From the NCBI GenBank assembly GCA_002440705.1, contig DJVA01000081.1:1-30944 (forward strand): DNA of 30,944 nt, in the 5' to 3' direction. Shown in pieces: positions 29,670 through 30,944 of this stretch (position 1 is the stretch's first letter; each line of letters begins with the position of its first letter). This stretch comes from Flavobacteriaceae bacterium UBA6268 (lineage in GTDB: Bacteria; Bacteroidota; Bacteroidia; Flavobacteriales; Flavobacteriaceae). Under the pieces are notes generated by a model. It did not search any database, had not been told where the DNA came from, and saw only the letters and a program-made list of their open reading frames with translations. The translations under genes and the position numbers were made by a program.

Positions 29670-30944
29670 TCGTTTTCCATAATACTGGGATCCCGTAAAA
29701 TTAGATCGCAGGGCTTTTCCAACCTAGGATCGACACTCAAGGAAATTTTGCCATTCCTACCGGGGCTAAGGACCGTGTTGGGTTCTATTACAATTTTATT
29801 TTTCGCTTTTAAGTTGAAGGTAGCCCGATCGGTAAATTTTTGATCTTTGATAACCACCTCCTTTGAATAAGCCGTAAGTTTAAAATCCCATCGCGAGAAA
29901 TCCTGATGGTCGATGTAGGCGGTTTCCTTTTCGTTGTACAATTGATAGACCAGTTCTACGGCATCACCCGTTTGTAACATTCCGGCGCCATACATCCCTT
30001 TGTAGGGCTTATTGACTTCAATAGAGTCGATGTTCCATGAAGTGATTTTCAGAATAGATTCTACCTCATCCACTGGCAGGCATGGGCACAGCGAAAACAT
30101 GAGTCCTATGGTACCTGTCACAAAAGGAGTTGAAATTGAGGTGCCCTGATATGTCCCATACTTGAGCTCCCCTGTTCGTAAAAAGTTCCCAAAACTCACC
30201 ACACCAACACTAGGAGCCAACAGATCCACTGCTTCATTGAGGGTTGCAATACTTACTCCATAAATTTTTATAGCCTTATCAATGTCCTTATCAACAAACC
30301 CGGCAGTCCTGCCCACGTAACCTTTGATATTTTCAACATAAGGGCTCCCGTTCTCCTCATAGAGCAGATTGTCTTTTGGATTTTCGTATTTATACATTCC
30401 GGTAGAAACCGAAATTACGTGGTCGTACGATGCTGGGTAGTACAGATGCTTCCCTTTGGTTTTTGTCCAATTGGAATTTCCAGAACCAGCAACAATAATG
30501 GTTCCATTATCAAACATTTTGTTGATACTGTCTTGTGCCGATTCATAATAATGTGATACCACCCAACTGCAGTTGATTACCCTGATTCCATCATGGGAAA
30601 GTTCCATCAGTTGTCTAAACCACCGGAAATCACCATAAGAAGTAGTCCCAATGCTGCAATCATAACACACCCCCGGAAGTCCATAAGCATTATCGCCCTG
30701 TGCTGCAGCGATGGCGAACCACTTGTAGGCTTCCTTCTGGTCGGCCTCGATGCCGAGACCGCGCGCGTAGAGGATCGCCAGATTGAACTGACTGTCGCGA
30801 AGACCGTGTTCTGCAGCCTGACGGACCCAGCGGGCGGCTTCCTCGAAGTTAGCCTCGCCTTTGGCGCCTTGTGCGTTCAGCACGGCAAGATTGTGCATCG
30901 CCTTGCGGTTGCCCTGGTCGGCGGCGCGCATGTACCACATCTCG
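29666..30944 (-). pseudogene. Truncated subtilisin-like protein joined in frame to foreign Sel1 repeats (probable chimera)
   Basis: From 29666 to about 30691 the frame encodes the C-terminal part of a second S8 protein: oxyanion Asn in IIVAGSGNSNW, catalytic Ser in YQGTSISTPFVTG, and then domains paralogous to the first subtilase (YGAGMLQTGDAVEL; KFTDRATFNLKAKNKIVIEP). The region that should hold the catalytic Asp and His is absent. Upstream, without a stop, the frame becomes Sel1-like repeats (AADQGNRKAMHNLAVLNAQG; NLAILYARGLGIEADQKEAY) in GC-rich codons. The frame is open to 30944. Unlike the first subtilase, it has no T9SS tail; it ends soon after ILRDPSIMEND. The real gene end is credible, the 5' part is not. 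Confidence 0.8.
30692..30944 (-). other. GC-rich, alphaproteobacterial-like Sel1-repeat segment at the sequence end
   Basis: Bases 30721-30944 are about 62% GC by line count (140 of 224), against 38-43% for 30481-30660. Codons are GC-ending (GCG, CGC, CTG type), unlike all other genes here. The Sel1 repeats (pattern A-x2-G-x2-x-A-x-x-N-L-A-x-L-Y-x-x-G) read smoothly up to QGD, and the next codon begins the subtilase segment NAYGLPG. The switch lies within about ten bases of 30690. The position at the end of the sequence fits an assembly or amplification join. Confidence 0.8.

Overview
The window looks like a 30.9 kb contig from a marine-type member of the Flavobacteriaceae (Bacteroidota). The case rests on the gene order tuf, tRNA-Trp, secE, nusG preceded by four tRNAs, on sequences matching the Bacteroidota -7 promoter consensus (TAnnTTTG), on a type IX secretion (T9SS) sorting domain on a subtilisin-like protease, on CarboxypepD_reg-type and TPR/outer-membrane-barrel proteins, and on families such as DUF2851 and AGCS symporters. 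Line counts give about 40-48% GC through most of the window. The genus is not assignable from what I can see.

Layout. 1-2948 (minus strand) is the translation/transcription block: tRNA-Thr(TGT), tRNA-Tyr, a structured 355-base spacer with a duplicated hairpin element, tRNA-Gly, tRNA-Thr(GGT), tuf, tRNA-Trp, secE and nusG (cut by the left edge). 2981-4631 holds hpf, xerC and rpsU; rpsU has a near-perfect Shine-Dalgarno sequence, unusual in this phylum. 4670-9995 carries a carboxypeptidase-regulatory-domain protein, an acyl-CoA dehydrogenase, a ComEA-like helix-hairpin-helix membrane protein and a sodium:amino-acid symporter. 10093-15011 has a K+ channel with RCK domains overlapping a PspC-like gene, a DUF2851 gene, a cystathionine-beta-synthase-like PLP enzyme and a LolC/E-type ABC permease. 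15020-18831 is a compact stretch of alternating genes: a NamZ-type exo-muramidase lipoprotein, a YkgJ-type cysteine-cluster protein, a methyltransferase, a DUF2059 protein and a zincin lipoprotein. Here start codons of divergent genes are 8 and 17 bases apart and convergent genes overlap or nearly touch. 18833-25357 has a YtcJ-like amidohydrolase, then a plug-less TonB-receptor-like barrel and a 1006-residue periplasmic TPR protein in one probable operon. 25489-29669 is an envelope/surface module: an AT-rich subtilase with a T9SS tail, translationally adjacent to a repeat-type surface protein, then a divergent smaller paralogue of that surface protein followed by an FtsE-like ATPase.

29666-30944 is a second subtilase whose front half is missing and is replaced in frame by GC-rich Sel1 repeats that look alphaproteobacterial. 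The compositional break is sharp (about 40% to about 62% GC near 30690) and lies at the end of the sequence, so an assembly or amplification chimera is the leading explanation rather than a real fusion.

The most promising non-routine observations are the multi-hairpin duplicated element between tRNA genes, the rpsU Shine-Dalgarno exception, a terminator that contains the start codon of the next gene, promoters nested inside opposing genes, and the subtilase with Glu where the catalytic Asp is expected. I do not see a CRISPR array, insertion sequence, rRNA gene or recognised defence system.
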